NCBI GenBank assembly: GCA_020536535.1
Contig: JAHLWZ010000795.1
Location: 62,001 to 126,000, forward strand
Length of the DNA stretch: 64,000 bases
Source: Pelomyxa schiedti
Lineage: Eukaryota; Evosea; Pelobiontida; Pelomyxidae
Reading direction: 5' to 3'
A program made the translations under genes and the position numbers. How positions within the stretch are numbered: the stretch's first letter is position 1; each line of letters opens with the position of its first letter. Below the pieces are notes generated by a model. The model saw only the letters and a program-made list of their open reading frames with translations. It made no database searches and was not told the origin of the DNA. This document shows positions 1 to 11,129 of the stretch, one piece after another.

Positions 1-1
1 G

Positions 2-932
2 CAGGAAAATAAAATTGGCAAGGCTCACGTCAAGTCACAACTGAGGTTCCCAAACTGGGAGTGCCCCGAGGCAGTGGACATCCTTGAACTACAAGTGCAT
101 AGCTCTTTTAATTCATATTATACAATCCGAATCATAAAAACGAAGCTTCACTTGACTCTCCTCAGTTAGAAATAGAGCACCAAGTGGCACTCTCCACGAA
201 ACAATGTGCCGAGTGCAAAGCCCGGGGGACCCCACCGGATTCCCCTGTCACAAAGGAATCACGCCGCTGGCTGAGATACAAGGAAAACTGGGATGTGCAC
301 AGGGCGGAGGAGCCATTGAGTGACGAGAGGCAAATCGTTCTTGTGGAAGGATTCCTATTACTCATTGACAATCCTGTAATTTATAACTTTGACAAGAAAA
401 TTTTCCTAAGGTACATGGCCCCTTCGCCACATTATATTCACATACTCTCAATAGTGCCAATCACGGCGTTTGTCATGACCGGCGTATGTCAACAACATCT
501 GTTCCTGAATCCTATTTTGATGCCATGATTTGGCCCAATTGTATCTAAGCTGTCCATCCATTTGCCGTCCGCTGCTAACATTACAAATATGTAGATATAA
601 AATACAATACTCATTTGAAGAAATGGTGCCAGGATGGAATGGATCTGTGTGTTATTGATGCCACACTTTCCCCAAACGAAGTGGAACATGTTGCCGTAGA
701 ATATATCGAAGGGCGTCACACAATTGATCACAGTGAATCACTCAAGCTTCTGGATATTTCGCAAGTAGCACACGATTTCGACCAATCCCTCCTGCAGCCT
801 ATTGACTTCGACAGCCTTCTTCCAGTAAAAAGGAATAAGCCTTCATCCTCCAAAGCATTCTTTATGCTGGCCTCTGTGTCTTTGGTTATCCTGCTGTTTT
901 CGTCAGTGCTTGTGGCACGAAAGTACTTATGA
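2..932 (+). CDS. Nicotinamide riboside kinase (NRK1-like), 5' partial, with C-terminal membrane anchor
   Basis: NRK phosphorylates nicotinamide riboside to NMN in the NAD salvage route. The model joins 2..94, 166..410, 455..540 and 595..932 (introns of 71, 44 and 54 bases) and stays in frame throughout. Family landmarks appear in order: NWECPEAVD, then LVEGFLLL (as in vertebrate LLLEGFLL), then CHDRR, then the F-D-x2-I-W-P-N-Y block matching FDGHVWPMY, then DLCVIDATLS matching EVVYLDGM. The P-loop lies upstream of base 1. After the NRK fold come about 60 extra residues ending in a hydrophobic stretch of about 20 (FFMLASVSLVILLFSSVLVA) and a short basic tail, which looks like a tail anchor. 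The domain call rests on several aligned motifs and is firm. The membrane anchor is an inference from hydrophobicity, since typical NRKs are soluble. Confidence 0.85.
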
Positions 933-952
933 TGGGCTATAATAGCAATTAC

Positions 953-958
953 AATAAA
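953..958 (+). promoter_or_regulatory. Poly(A) signal AATAAA
   Basis: AATAAA lies 21 bases after the NRK stop codon and is followed by a T-rich tract. Position and sequence fit a cleavage/polyadenylation signal for the NRK gene. Confidence 0.5.
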
Positions 959-1214
959 GTTTTTTTCCTGAACAAAAAAGAAAACCACAATTTTTATAAC
1001 AACAAGTACAAGTGAAGGCAAAGTAAACCTCCACCTTTTCGGGATCGGCCGGAATTGTGTACATTTGTATGGTGGTGTGTGAATTATTAACTGCCGCTGT
1101 CAGTGTGTTGTGGTGAGGGTTGTTGAGTTGTTGTGGAGTAGTTGAGGTGAAGGTTCAGGTGCTCGACTGCCTTGACCGCTCCCTACGTTTTGGTGAGGAG
1201 CGAACAGCGCGAAG

Positions 1215-3793
1215 CTAGTTAACTGTAACCTGATCAATGGCATACTTCCACAGTCTCACGGCTTCTCTAATATCCTTGCAAACTCCTGTTCTTCTGTTAT
1301 GACTGAGAAAGAGTACAAGACCCTTACCATGCCCATTCTCGTAGCATATTCCCAGACGCATCAAACTTTGTCCGTGCCCCTGGTCCGCAGCTAGCGCATA
1401 CAGTTTGATTGCCTCTGTGGTATCTTTTGGTATGCCATCTCCAACTTCATGGCGTTGTGCAAGATAAAACTGTGCCCTAAAGAATATAAGAAAGCAGTGT
1501 ATAACTTGATATTGGCGTTCCTTGGGTACCCATTCTCCGCAGATAATTTGTAGAATTTAACAGCTTCTGGAATATCCTGTCCATTACATTAACAATTCAG
1601 AAAGTGAGGAGGGATTAGAAAGATGCCTTCTGTACTCCCTTACCGTTTGCGTAACACACTCCAAGGCAGCAGAGCGCGCGTGCCAGACCGCGCTCTGCTG
1701 CTAGTCGGTAAAGGCGAACTGCTTCCTCTGGGTTCTTTTTGGATATTAAACATGTGATTTGTTTGTATTCGTAATTAGACTTACATGGCTTACAGCAACT
1801 CCATTTTCATAACATACACCAAGGCAACAGAGAGCTTGGGCTAAGCCCTGATCCTCTGATGCAGCTAACATATACAATTGTACAGCTTTATTTACATTCT
1901 ACCCCCTGTGAAAAAAAAAAGGAAAAAGATACTAGAAGCACCTTTTCTACTCCACGTCCATTCTCATAACAAACGCCAAGCCAACACTGACCCTAGAAAA
2001 CTATAAATAGGGAGTTAGTACAATCAAATAAACCTGGGCTAGGTTTTGGTCTGCTGCACACTGGTACAATCGGGCTGCTTCCTCGATATCTGTTTCAGTA
2101 AATTTGAGGAATGCTTCAAGTTGCTGTACCTTTCTTTACACCAGACCCGTGCTCATAACAGACTCCTATAAATTGTGAATTAAACATACTTACTCAAGAA
2201 TCAGTACCTAGCCAGGCTTGAGCTGGGGCATAGCCTCTAGAAGCCGCAATAGATGCAACGTTCGCTGCTTCTGCACTATTGTGTCGCACGTTTCTTAACC
2301 ATGATGCTTTGATGACAAACCAGGCGAGAGATGACGATTCTCTACTGAAGAAATGTTCAGCTTGTTTCTGTGCCTCTTGAGGGGCATTTTGTGCTCTTCT
2401 ATTGAGCATTCCAGTGTGGTCTTTGAATACCGCATCAGCAGATGGCCAGTTGAAATTTCGTGGAAAATAAAGCCTCATTGCACGAAGTGCTAATATTGCT
2501 GGAATAAATGTTTCATCCAGGCGGAGAGATTCTTCCAGGAGTACTCGAGCCTGGGGTGTGTGCAGTGTGGCAATTGCTTCTGTAGTTAGTCTCTCTGCTA
2601 AAAAAAAAAAGTCAATATACGGAGAAAAGAAAGGGGTACTGACCTGTGCATGGAGTACATCTACTTATATCCAGAGGTGGGGCTTCCTTTATCAGAGTTG
2701 GTATTTGCCAAATCGAGTAATCAAAACAAACAGGAAACCTTGATACCAAGATCTATTAATGTTGCCAGAACTGTTGGCCTCATATTTATATCCTTATTCA
2801 GTAGCTTTTCAAGTAGATGCGCTGGTTCGGGAAAGTATGTAGATGGAATGGTCTCAGAGAGTGGCAAGTGTCTGTCTTCTTGTGTGTACTGTCGGCCAAG
2901 AACTAGATAGAATACAATTGTTCCCACACTCCATAGATCAATTTTGCTTAGAGTCGCTTGATCAGAGAGAGAGGATGAAGAGCATTGAGATGGATGAACA
3001 ATGCCACAGAGGGAGCACGGAACGGCAAGAGATGTCGCAGTTCTAGGGCCTGACTCAACAGAGTTGACTGTGAGGACATCAGCCCTGTCAAACCCTCCAA
3101 TTTGAAGTGTGCTATCAGGCGTGACAAAGAACGAATTTGGCCGCAGTGTTGTATGAAAAACGAAGTTTGTGTGTAGGAAATGTAGGCACTGCAACATTTT
3201 TACAATGAAATCAATTAGGTGTCCAGCAGGCATTCCCTGAATGGAGTGTAAGAGACAGGTGGGTAGCACGAGAAACCTGGTACTGAGTATCACTAAGCGA
3301 GTTTAAAAATGAATACAAGAAGCACTTGACAGGCACTCCCCCATTGATTGCTTGGGAAAGAATTGATGGAGGTATAAAACCTCGCTGTGATAAGGCCTCA
3401 AAAGGAGTGCCAATGAAAGGTCTTATGTCACTCGTGGTCGTTTCATCTGAGCTGGCTGTATTTTTATTGTCAAGTGGTTCGGTTGCCTCAGTTTGTTTCT
3501 CACTTTCAGGTGGCACATTGGAACTTTCCAAGTTGAGATCAGTTCTCATATTTGGCATAAAACAATGGCTAATGGAACGTTCATCGAGGACATCACAAAA
3601 TGACCCGTGGAAAGGGAGAAGCAGGGAACTGGGTGGAAGATGGTAAAGGACCCACTCCTCGTACTCAAATGGGCACATCCTGTTTTTTTTCAAAAAAAAT
3701 GAATAAATTAGTCAAGTAAATCAGTAACGTTCTTCACCTCGATGTTTGGTCAGTGTAGTTGAATATGACTTTCATTACTAGTGACACGGGCAT
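1215..3793 (-). CDS. Degenerate protein kinase with C-terminal Sel1-like repeats
   Basis: The N-terminal part is a kinase fold. A VMKVI strand (the VAIK position) lies near 3760, and a C-lobe with DLWSVGTIVFYLVLG and a final R-P motif runs from 3230 to 2720. The catalytic loop reads FHTTLRPNSF where HRDLKPEN is expected, and the DFG site reads GFD, so the catalytic and metal-binding aspartates are missing. This should be a pseudokinase. From about 2600 to the TAG stop at 1215 the exons encode Sel1-like repeats (LGxCYExGxG...A.xLxxxA), roughly one per small exon. Sel1 solenoids are protein-protein scaffolds. The first in-frame ATG is at 3793, but glycine-loop-like residues lie just upstream, so an earlier exon is possible. 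Low-complexity residues are inserted in the N-lobe (about 3430-3560). Confidence 0.7.
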
Positions 3794-4390
3794 TTCCGGC
3801 AAACCGGGTACAGTAGCAACCCCTTTGTTTATGTTATTTTTAGTGAAAATACAGCGTATTTAACAAAGCCCTCTTTTGACGGTATTTTTTCCAGAATTAA
3901 AAAATACTGAACAGATACGTGTAACGTGGTACGTAGCCTGGTCAGACTCTTGACTGCCAATCACAGAAACAACCTCGAAACAGGCGAGGAACGCACCAAC
4001 CTCGCGTCGTGTCGCCGCTCCTTGCATAACACCGCAACTTCAAACGTGTGTATGTATAAGATCTCTACTAATATGCGTCAATGTCGCTTTCAGCACCACC
4101 CCCGGCACGTTTTCTTTTTCTTCGCGCGACGATTTTTTCTTGTTTTCGGGTAAAAGATTCCGGAACAAGTTGGGCTCTCGATCTATTGGCAGAACATCAA
4201 TGGAGTTACTCAAACTTTACCTGAAGCGACAAGAAAAGTTGCATGGGATTTTGCCCTGTGTTGATGTGCTGTTTGGTTGGGGTCGTTTGTTTTCTTTCAA
4301 ACTACACGTTCCTCCACATCTAAAACGAACTTTTCCTGAGGAAAGAACTGAGAAAAAGTTTTGATCATGGAGGAGCGTTGTTACATGCAA
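3794..4390. other. Intergenic region upstream of the Sel1/pseudokinase gene
   Basis: Two overlapping open frames of about 75 codons occur here on the plus strand (3926..4153, 4140..4364). Neither has recognisable motifs or clear splice partners. The second ends 26 bases before the neighbouring stop codon, which leaves little room for a 3' UTR. I read the stretch as promoter and 5' leader of the minus-strand gene below 3793. Confidence 0.4.
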
Positions 4391-5997
4391 CTAGGAAGAA
4401 AGCCTATCCCCACCTTGGGCTTTTAATTCTTCGTCGAGTTCATACTGCTTCAGCTCCTGCTTCTGTGACAACTCTGCTACCACACGTGAAGCTTCCTCAG
4501 CAGATTTGCGCTTTTTCTCAACAGATTTTTGCTTTGCCTCTGCAATTGCTTCGGCTGCCTCACGTAGTTTTATGAGGTTATCAAGTTCCGATTGGAGTGT
4601 TGCAATTGACTTCCGGGCTGCCGTTGCGTTTGATTGCTCAGATTTTACTGTTGGTGCAGCAGTAGTAGGGGCATTAGTAGTTCGTGGTCTCTTTGTTTGC
4701 GGTTCCGTTGCTGATTCACCCACAAATTGGTTCCCATACACCGATGTAGTGTTGGAGGTGTTGAGGAATGCTGATGCTGCTGATGACGCGATAGAAGCAG
4801 TGCTGGGAGGAGGAATGGGTGCAGGAAAAGTGGGAGTGCTAGTGAAGGTAGGGGAGGGGTCTGTGGAATTGTTAACTGGGGTGGGAATGAGGGAAGCCGG
4901 GACGTTAGTTGCAGTGGGAGGCGGAACGGGAAGAGCGGGAGAGCTCGTTTGTGGTAGTGGTTGTGACTGTGACTGTGATTGCGATGACGATTGCGATTGC
5001 GATGGCGATTGTACAGCGAACGGGCTGCCGCTCTTCTTACCCGGAACTTGATAGAGTGGTGAAATTTGGTCAGCATTTACTGAAGGAACAGACCCGGTCG
5101 TATTGGAAACGATACTGGTGAGTTGGTCTGGTATTCCTGAAGAAGCAACTGGCTGTAAGACTGGTACTGGGGTGTTTGGACTAGCAGAGATATCTGTACT
5201 AGTACTACCAACGGTATTGACTTGCGCAGTAGAATCTATTGGTGCGCCAGGAGCTGGTGCTACTGTTGGGGGACCTACATTTACTGCAGTACTTTGAATT
5301 CCCTCAGCAATTCCCCTCGTAGGATTATGCTTTAGTATGAAGTCGTACAGCTTTACAGCGAGTTCACCACCTGATGCAATTTGTGCCTTGGTGCAGGCTT
5401 CCTTCAATTGGGAATCCTTCATGGAGTGAGAGCAGATATGCTCAATATATTTCAGGGAATAATGGGTTTTGTTCTTGCAGCCTTTTGCGATTACTTTCTT
5501 ATTAAAACACATAGAGGTGAGCTCGTCCTTCGAGAGCTTCTTTTTCATCAAAGTCAGAGCTTCTGCGCCTGATGGGTCCCTAAGCAGCTGTTCGATAATC
5601 ACCTCATCACTAATTGGGTTTGGCACAGGGCGTGCTGAGTCACTCGACTCTTCAGTCTTGGTATGCTTTGAGTTTTTCCTCTTTTTTCCCGCATGTGGCT
5701 TCTCCTCAGAATCGGACCCGTGCTTCTTCTTCGGCTTCTTATCTCCCCCCTCGTCGGCGATCGACTTCTTCTTCTTCTTGCCAGACTTCTCCTTCTTGAC
5801 TTTTTCCTCCTCCTTCTCCTTTTCCTTTTCCTTCTTCTCCTTCTTCCCCTTCTTCTCTTTCTTCTCCTTTTCGGCTTTCACTCCGTCGGCGCTCTTCTTT
5901 GGCCTCCCCGCCTTGGCGCCTGGTTTCCTCCCCCTCTTGGCAGGCGTGCTCGCGGCCGCAAGCGCCGCCGCCGCCGCCGCTGCCGCATTGGTCGCGG

Positions 5998-6028
<31 letters not shown>

Positions 6029-6262
6029 GAGTTGGGGTTGCCCCGGGCTCATCTGCATCGGCTGCTGGGCGCCCATCGGCATTATTCCCATGCCCATTCC
6101 TATTCCCATTCCCATGGGCATCTGCATGCCGGATGTGGGGTACGGCATGGGCGTCTGCTGCATCGGCTGCGGCATGTGCATCGTCGGTGTCATGGGCATC
6201 GGCTGCGGCATGGTGGCGTACGCGAAGTACTGGGCGTTGGCACCGGGGGGCATGCTCTCCAT
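4391..6262 (-). CDS. Low-complexity nuclear protein with AT-hook-like motifs and a conserved-looking core
   Basis: Single exon of 623 codons from the ATG at 6262. An in-frame extension to 6475 exists but is poly-A/T leader-like. In order: a Met/Pro/Gln-rich N-terminus with a Q10 tract and a poly-Ala tract; RGRKPG and GRPKK, which resemble AT-hooks; a long K/E-rich stretch; a compact non-repetitive core of about 100 residues (SDEVIIEQLLRD to YDFILKHNP); an S/T/P/Q-rich linker; and a C-terminal charged coiled coil. Lysine content and AT-hook-like motifs suggest a chromatin-associated protein. I do not recognise the core. The polyQ and poly-Ala tracts come from CAG-type and GCN-type triplet repeats near 5950-6035. 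Confidence 0.7.
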
Positions 6263-6569
6263 GTTGGTGCGAACACTATTTGTTTTTACTCCGAAGGAGA
6301 CTCGGCGGGATCGGGGTTGTTGGTGGGTTTTTTTTTTTTTTGTTGTAGCAAAAAAAAAACTCGTTTTTCGCACTGGAGAGGAGATCAGAGAAGAAGCACC
6401 TCGCCAACGATCAGATTCTGAAGCCTCAGGGGTGCCAGCAGCACTATGGCTAAGGAAACTTGGGTTGGGTTTCAAGAAAAGGACAGACTGTTCGACTTCA
6501 TCTTCCAGATCTCATCAAATTGTCTTGCGTTTGAACACACCACGCCATGTGCGATTCGCTTGGCCACTC

Positions 6570-6578
6570 TATATAAAT
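6570..6578 (+). promoter_or_regulatory. TATA-box-like element upstream of UFM1
   Basis: TATATAAAT sits 53 bases before the codon aligned with UFM1 residue 1. That places a start site about 30 bases downstream, between the TATA and the coding core. It would support initiation inside exon 1 rather than at an AUG further upstream. Confidence 0.45.
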
Positions 6579-6630
6579 ACCGGTGTCAATACTTCTTACT
6601 GAGTAGTTTAAAACTCGCAGGGCAGCTGCA

Positions 6631-7117
6631 ACGCAAAAGGTTACTTTCAAGATCACTCTGACATCTGATGTTAAGCTGCCTTACAAAGTGTACGTCCGTT
6701 TATTTGTTTGTTTTCTTTTTGGAGGCTGACTGTCGTGTATAACATCGATATATCTCTATTATGAACATTAGCCGTGTGTTTCTCTCATTTACCAACAAAA
6801 CACTATTACAGAATTAAAGTTGCCGGCAACACCCCTTTTTCTGCCGTTTTGAAATTCGCAGCTGAGGAGGTACCTTGTTTTTCGTATTTCTATCAAATCC
6901 TAACCACTTGTTCAAGTTTGGGGTTGACTGGCACAGCACAGCTATCCTCTCTAATGGTATTAACCAAATACCAAAAATAAACAACATAAAACAAACCAAC
7001 AAACACACAAAAAAAGATGGAGTTGGTATATTGCCTACACAGACTGCCAGTGAGGTTTTCCTGAAGTACGGGTCTGACCTCAGATGTATCCCAAGAGACA
7101 GAGTTGGCTCATTCTAA
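6631..7117 (+). CDS. UFM1: Ubiquitin-fold modifier 1 precursor (UFM1)
   Basis: UFM1 is the ubiquitin-like modifier of the UFMylation pathway, which acts on ER-bound ribosomes. The model joins 6631..6689, 6812..6869, 6917..6956 and 7017..7117. It gives 85 residues, the length of the human precursor. Diagnostic segments are [37 protein letters not shown] and [11 protein letters not shown], and the C-terminus is IPRDRVGSF. The two residues after the conserved Val-Gly would be removed by the UFSP protease to expose the conjugating glycine. Codon 1 in this alignment is ACG, not ATG, and no ATG lies in this frame between the preceding TAG and the core. An alternative model starts at the ATG at 6446 and uses a 38-base intron (6583..6620), adding about 50 N-terminal residues. 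Identity is certain; the start is not. Confidence 0.93.
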
Positions 7118-7216
7118 TTGGATATTCAAGCAAGCCTTATACAACAAAACAAGTATTTGGGTGATTGATCACTCCAAAACAAAAACAACTCTTTTTACTT
7201 ACAACTGTAACACGTT

Positions 7217-9231
7217 TTACTCCTGCTGTTGGCTCGTTAATATCGTGCTGGGCTTTGTTGAAGGAGCCTTTGTTCTACTCCCATGTGGTTTGTGTGGTGT
7301 TGAGGATGCTGCTGGGGAAGTCAGTGGAGGCGTTGTTGCAGTGGGTCTTGACAATAGTCCACTTTTAGCTCCGCCTGGTGCTTTGCTCCCATCCTGTGTT
7401 ACCCACATTGAGTGGGTATGTATGTTGGAAACAAACTGGGAAAAGGGAGTGCTTACTAAGTCTGTAGAGGGCATTACGACGGACATATGCAGTGATTTTC
7501 CACTTGTAACGGCAGGGGTTTTTTCTGCGAGTGGTGTCTTGTCTAGAAGTTCTTTCAGTCTGAGGATTTGTGAGTTCATTGGGGCACAGTAGAACGTTGT
7601 ACTTTTTCAAAAACTGTTGGTCGTCTTCTGCTGTTTCAGAGGGCTCACGGAAGTCCTAATTGGATTAGTTGGAGTGTCAGAGGGGAATTTACGCACTGCT
7701 CGTTTTGTTGAGGTGCTCGGATCTTTTATGACGGTTTCAAATGGAGCATTGGGATCAGTAGAGACCTATGTTGAACACTTAGAGAAGTCTTAAAGGTCTT
7801 CTAGTCGTTTTTTAACATCAGGAAAACCTGAGGGCGTGTCTGAAAATCGAGGTCAATTTTTGCCGCTGAGTCCCAACCACAGGGTATAAATAACCTTTCT
7901 CTGTCCACGATGTTTACTTTGTGCTCGAGATGGATTCCATAGAGATGAAACAGAATATAGTCAAAAAGAACGTCGGTATTCGTCTGGCGCTTGGTTGAAC
8001 AAAATACAAGTGACGCCCCATCTTTTTCGAAGTTGTGAGAAAATTAACAGATACTTTGAACGTGAACCTTACATCTAAGGCAGATGCGCCTCAAATGGAG
8101 CTCAATAAAGTCGAGGTAAGGTTCTGATAGGCCCATCCCTTTTAGGAATTCTACCTAGTTGATGATTATCCTTCTTCTCATTCGCCTGCAGAAAAACCTT
8201 GGAGCATGCAATGATAATAGGTATGCCCAAATTCTGAGCTAAAACGCCAGGAGGAAGGGGTACCAGGGACTATTACAGTAAATTAATGATGATTTGAAGG
8301 GCAAAAGCGCACCTGGCCCTCATATCGAAAGTTATACTTCCTCTTCAGTGGGTTAGTGCCAGCATCAGGTGGAGAATTATATGCCTGCTCAACATCAGCG
8401 TAGGTCAAGAATCTACAATGTACTAAAGGGGTCACAAAGATGATAGGTTCGGGGTGGCTTACATGTTTTTTGGTGAGTGTCCATCTCTTTGGGTTCCATA
8501 TTTAGGTTTGTTATATGTTCCTAGGGAGGAGTAAAGGAAGCCTTCAATCATAAGGGGCTTTACTTGTAGTACACTCAACCATTTGGTGAGAGATTGGTTC
8601 ATATTCCATGGTTGTTGGAAATCAATAACAATCAAAATGACAGAATGAGCGAAATTTTCCTTTGTCAATGCGAGATTGAGAAGCTTGCTGTGCTTAGGGT
8701 CACCCTCAAGGTCCCACACATTTAATGTCATCAAATCTCACGCCGGGGTAAGTCAATCTTCCCGAATAGGCATCAAGTGATACCTTCTCCCTCGATTTCA
8801 ATGTAATTGTAGTCCAACCCCAAACCAGGATGAGTAGGATCCTCTGAAAGGCCCTCATCAAAACTTCGAATCACCTCAGACTTACCACTCCCTCTATCTC
8901 CTAAAAATAACCAGTTACACAAGACAGCGGGGGGGGGGGGGGAAAAAAAAAAAGCAAAGGGGACAAAGACGGTAATAATGTTCACACCCAAAACAATGAT
9001 GTGCTTTGGTTCCTCGGTCGCAGTCTTCATCCTGCTGGCTTCCCTCAACAACTGACACCACGACGAGCTGCTCATAGACGCCGAGCCAGACGACGACGAG
9101 GCCGAGGCCGAGGACGAGGACGCCGTCGCAACCCCGGACTCGCCCGCCGACGACGACAGCGAGGATGACAGGGGCGAAGACGCCACCAACAGAGGGGACG
9201 ACAGCGGTGAGCGTGACGACGATGTGCGCAT
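7217..9231 (-). CDS. Cytoplasmic dynein light intermediate chain
   Basis: Dynein LICs are Ras-like GTPase-fold subunits that tie the dynein heavy chain to cargo adaptors. The N-terminus is Ser/Ala-rich. The exon ending at IIVLG is separated from the P-loop exon (GDRGSGKS) by an intron containing adjoining runs of about 14 C and 11 T on the coding strand. Then follow LDYNYIE, NVWDLEGD and VILIVIDFQQPW with LTKWLSVLQ, matching the LIC G-domain and its lack of classical G4/G5 features. Near 7880 lies LFIPCGWDS (VFIPAGWDN in animal LICs), then VFLM, then a Ser/Thr/Pro tail to the stop at 7217. Several small exons between 7600 and 8460 were not resolved base by base. It is convergent with UFM1, with 99 bases between stops. 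It implies microtubule-based transport with dynein-1. Confidence 0.85.
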
Positions 9232-9712
9232 TGCCCCGGCTCGCCCCCGCTAAATCAAAAGACAGAATTGGGGGAACCGCCATCAAACTGGGAGTCTCCC
9301 TCTGCGGAGACTGAACCGCAGTGCACGAGGAGGAAGGAGATGCACAGCGTATGATCACAACAGACACATCCTCAGTCTTCTACAACACATCACATGCAAT
9401 TCTTTCGGTTTGGTGTTCTCATGACAGGAGGCTGGTTCAGACAGCACTCAGGTTAAGTCAAGAGCTCTGCGCGAGTCTTGTGGGCTGTATGGAACTTGTG
9501 TTCAGCTCCATTTTTGATGAAAAGCCCCCAAGAACCATGGCCACCAAGAAAGAAAATGTTCAGTAAACAGTACAAGGTGTGCAGTGGTTAGTATACATTG
9601 CAGAAATTGGGGACAAGCTTCCCCTAGAAGGGAAGAGGTCCAGGATCATTGGTTGGGGAACCCTGGCGTTTGGCTTGGAAGAGCCATTTGAATCCCATGG
9701 GATTCAACTCAA
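9232..9712. other. Gap between the LRAT-fold gene and the dynein LIC gene
   Basis: Both flanking genes are on the minus strand, so this should contain the 3' UTR of the LRAT-fold gene and the promoter of the LIC gene. The open frames present (for example 9321..9566) carry no recognisable motif. I see no further feature. Confidence 0.4.
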
Positions 9713-11059
9713 TCAGTCAGAGTGTGATGTAGCATTTTTCTTCCTGTCAGGGAGCGCCGTGAGAAGCTGCTCCGCTTGTGTGTTTTGTAGAAAGAACCGA
9801 GTGACAGCCTCGCCAATGAAGGAGCCAATTGCACCTCCTGCAAAAGCACCTATCCACGGGTGGCCCACAAAAAGTCCAATTCCTGTGCCAATTCCAACCC
9901 CAACGGCGAATCCAACGGAGCGGCCGATGAGTCTCTCCATCGCAGCAACAAATCTGGCCTTCTGGGCATCATAATTCTGGTGGGGCAATCAGTGATGAGT
10001 ATTTGGTGTCTTTATAATATAACATATAGATTTCAAATACCTCTCCTTTCCACCAGGCAATGAGTGCTGGACTCCCGTGCACTATCAGTGTGAGGGCCAA
10101 GTCTATAGCAATAGACGCAATAGCAACACCACCAATTGAGGTGCACCGCGGAAGCCACACATTGCACCCTGTTATCAGGTAATCGACGCATTTGAGAGCA
10201 AGCTTCCCCAGATTAACTATCATCATTTTGTTAGATGGCCATATTTCAGGCGAAAGTGAGGCTCACTTCCTATGATGACTGCATAAGCAGTCATAACAAA
10301 GAATACATCGAGGCAGGTCAACATTAAATTCAATGTCTGGAGGCAGAAGTTTTTCCCAATTTTCAGGAGAGTTGCCAGATGTTCACAGTTATTGAACTGA
10401 AATGAATAGTTATTTCGAGTTGGAATCCTACTTAATTATCAACCAGAAAGTTGTAGAATCCCACGTCTATTGTATCATCCAGGGCTTGATATGCCAGAGT
10501 TAGAGTTTGATCAGCACCAAGTGTCATCCCATCTGGATAAATCACCTGGGCACTTTTAAGGACCCCACAAAGGAGATAAGGAGTACCTTATACAGATCTC
10601 GTGGCCCACTGGGCCGTATAAATGTTGATAGCGAAGTCAAAACTACGGCAAACACTGTGCTTCATAAGGTGTTCGGAATTAATGTAAAGGTGACTGTCAG
10701 TTTACCTCCGTCCTGTTTTGTATGGTGACATACAGTGGGGTCCTCTCCTGTGTCAACTGAAATCACAATCCCATGATGAGAAATACCATAGGCCCTCTTG
10801 ACAACAATATGGTCACTTGGTTTGAGATCTTTCCATGCTTCCACTGGTTCGAATCGCACTTGCATCATATTCCATAGCTCGTTCCATTTCATTTTGCTGG
10901 ATATGTCTGGGGAACCCAGGCAACATGACGCTGCCCAAAGATCAGGTCTGGCAGTGAAGTGTGAGATATTGGCACCATTGGAATTTTGGAATTTAACCGG
11001 TCAGATACTGGCCCCAAAATACTTTGTTTCACATTCTCTACAATTGTATCTGCAAACAT
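9713..11059 (-). CDS. LRAT/H-REV107-fold (NlpC/P60 superfamily) protein with hydrophobic Gly-rich C-terminus
   Basis: The fold is supported by the two family signatures in order: LKPSDHIVVKRA followed by SHHGIVISVD (the histidine-bearing block), and later NNCEHLAT, which matches the catalytic NCEHF motif of LRAT and PLAAT phospholipases/acyltransferases. Both catalytic His and Cys are therefore present. After the Cys block come a hydrophobic segment (LTCLDVFFVMTAYAVIIG), a second hydrophobic region (VAIASIAIDLALTLIV) and a Gly-zipper-like segment (GRSVGFAVGVGIGTGIGLFV...GAFAGGAIGSF), before a basic tail and the stop at 9713. Plausible role: a membrane-bound acyltransferase or phospholipase A. 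Start at 11059 with a first intron after about 10 codons is my best model. Exons: about 10020-10240, 10250-10430, 10500-10560 and beyond, with small introns. Confidence 0.72.
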
Positions 11060-11129
11060 AATTGCAGTTCTATATATCACCCTGTTATAGTACAAGAAAT
11101 TTAGAAGGAAAATGTATGGAAAAGGCTAA

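Noticed and set aside
4140-4364. 74-codon plus-strand frame (MFSGKRFRNKLG...) as a small gene
   Set aside because: No motif, no splice context, and its stop lies 26 bases from the opposite gene's stop. Composition matches flanking leader DNA.
5469-6602. 377-codon plus-strand frame opposite the AT-hook protein
   Set aside because: It is the complement of the K/E- and Q-rich repeats (reads poly-Phe/Ser/Cys), a shadow of the minus-strand gene.
9579-9974. 131-codon plus-strand frame
   Set aside because: Antisense shadow of the Gly-zipper exon of the LRAT-fold gene.
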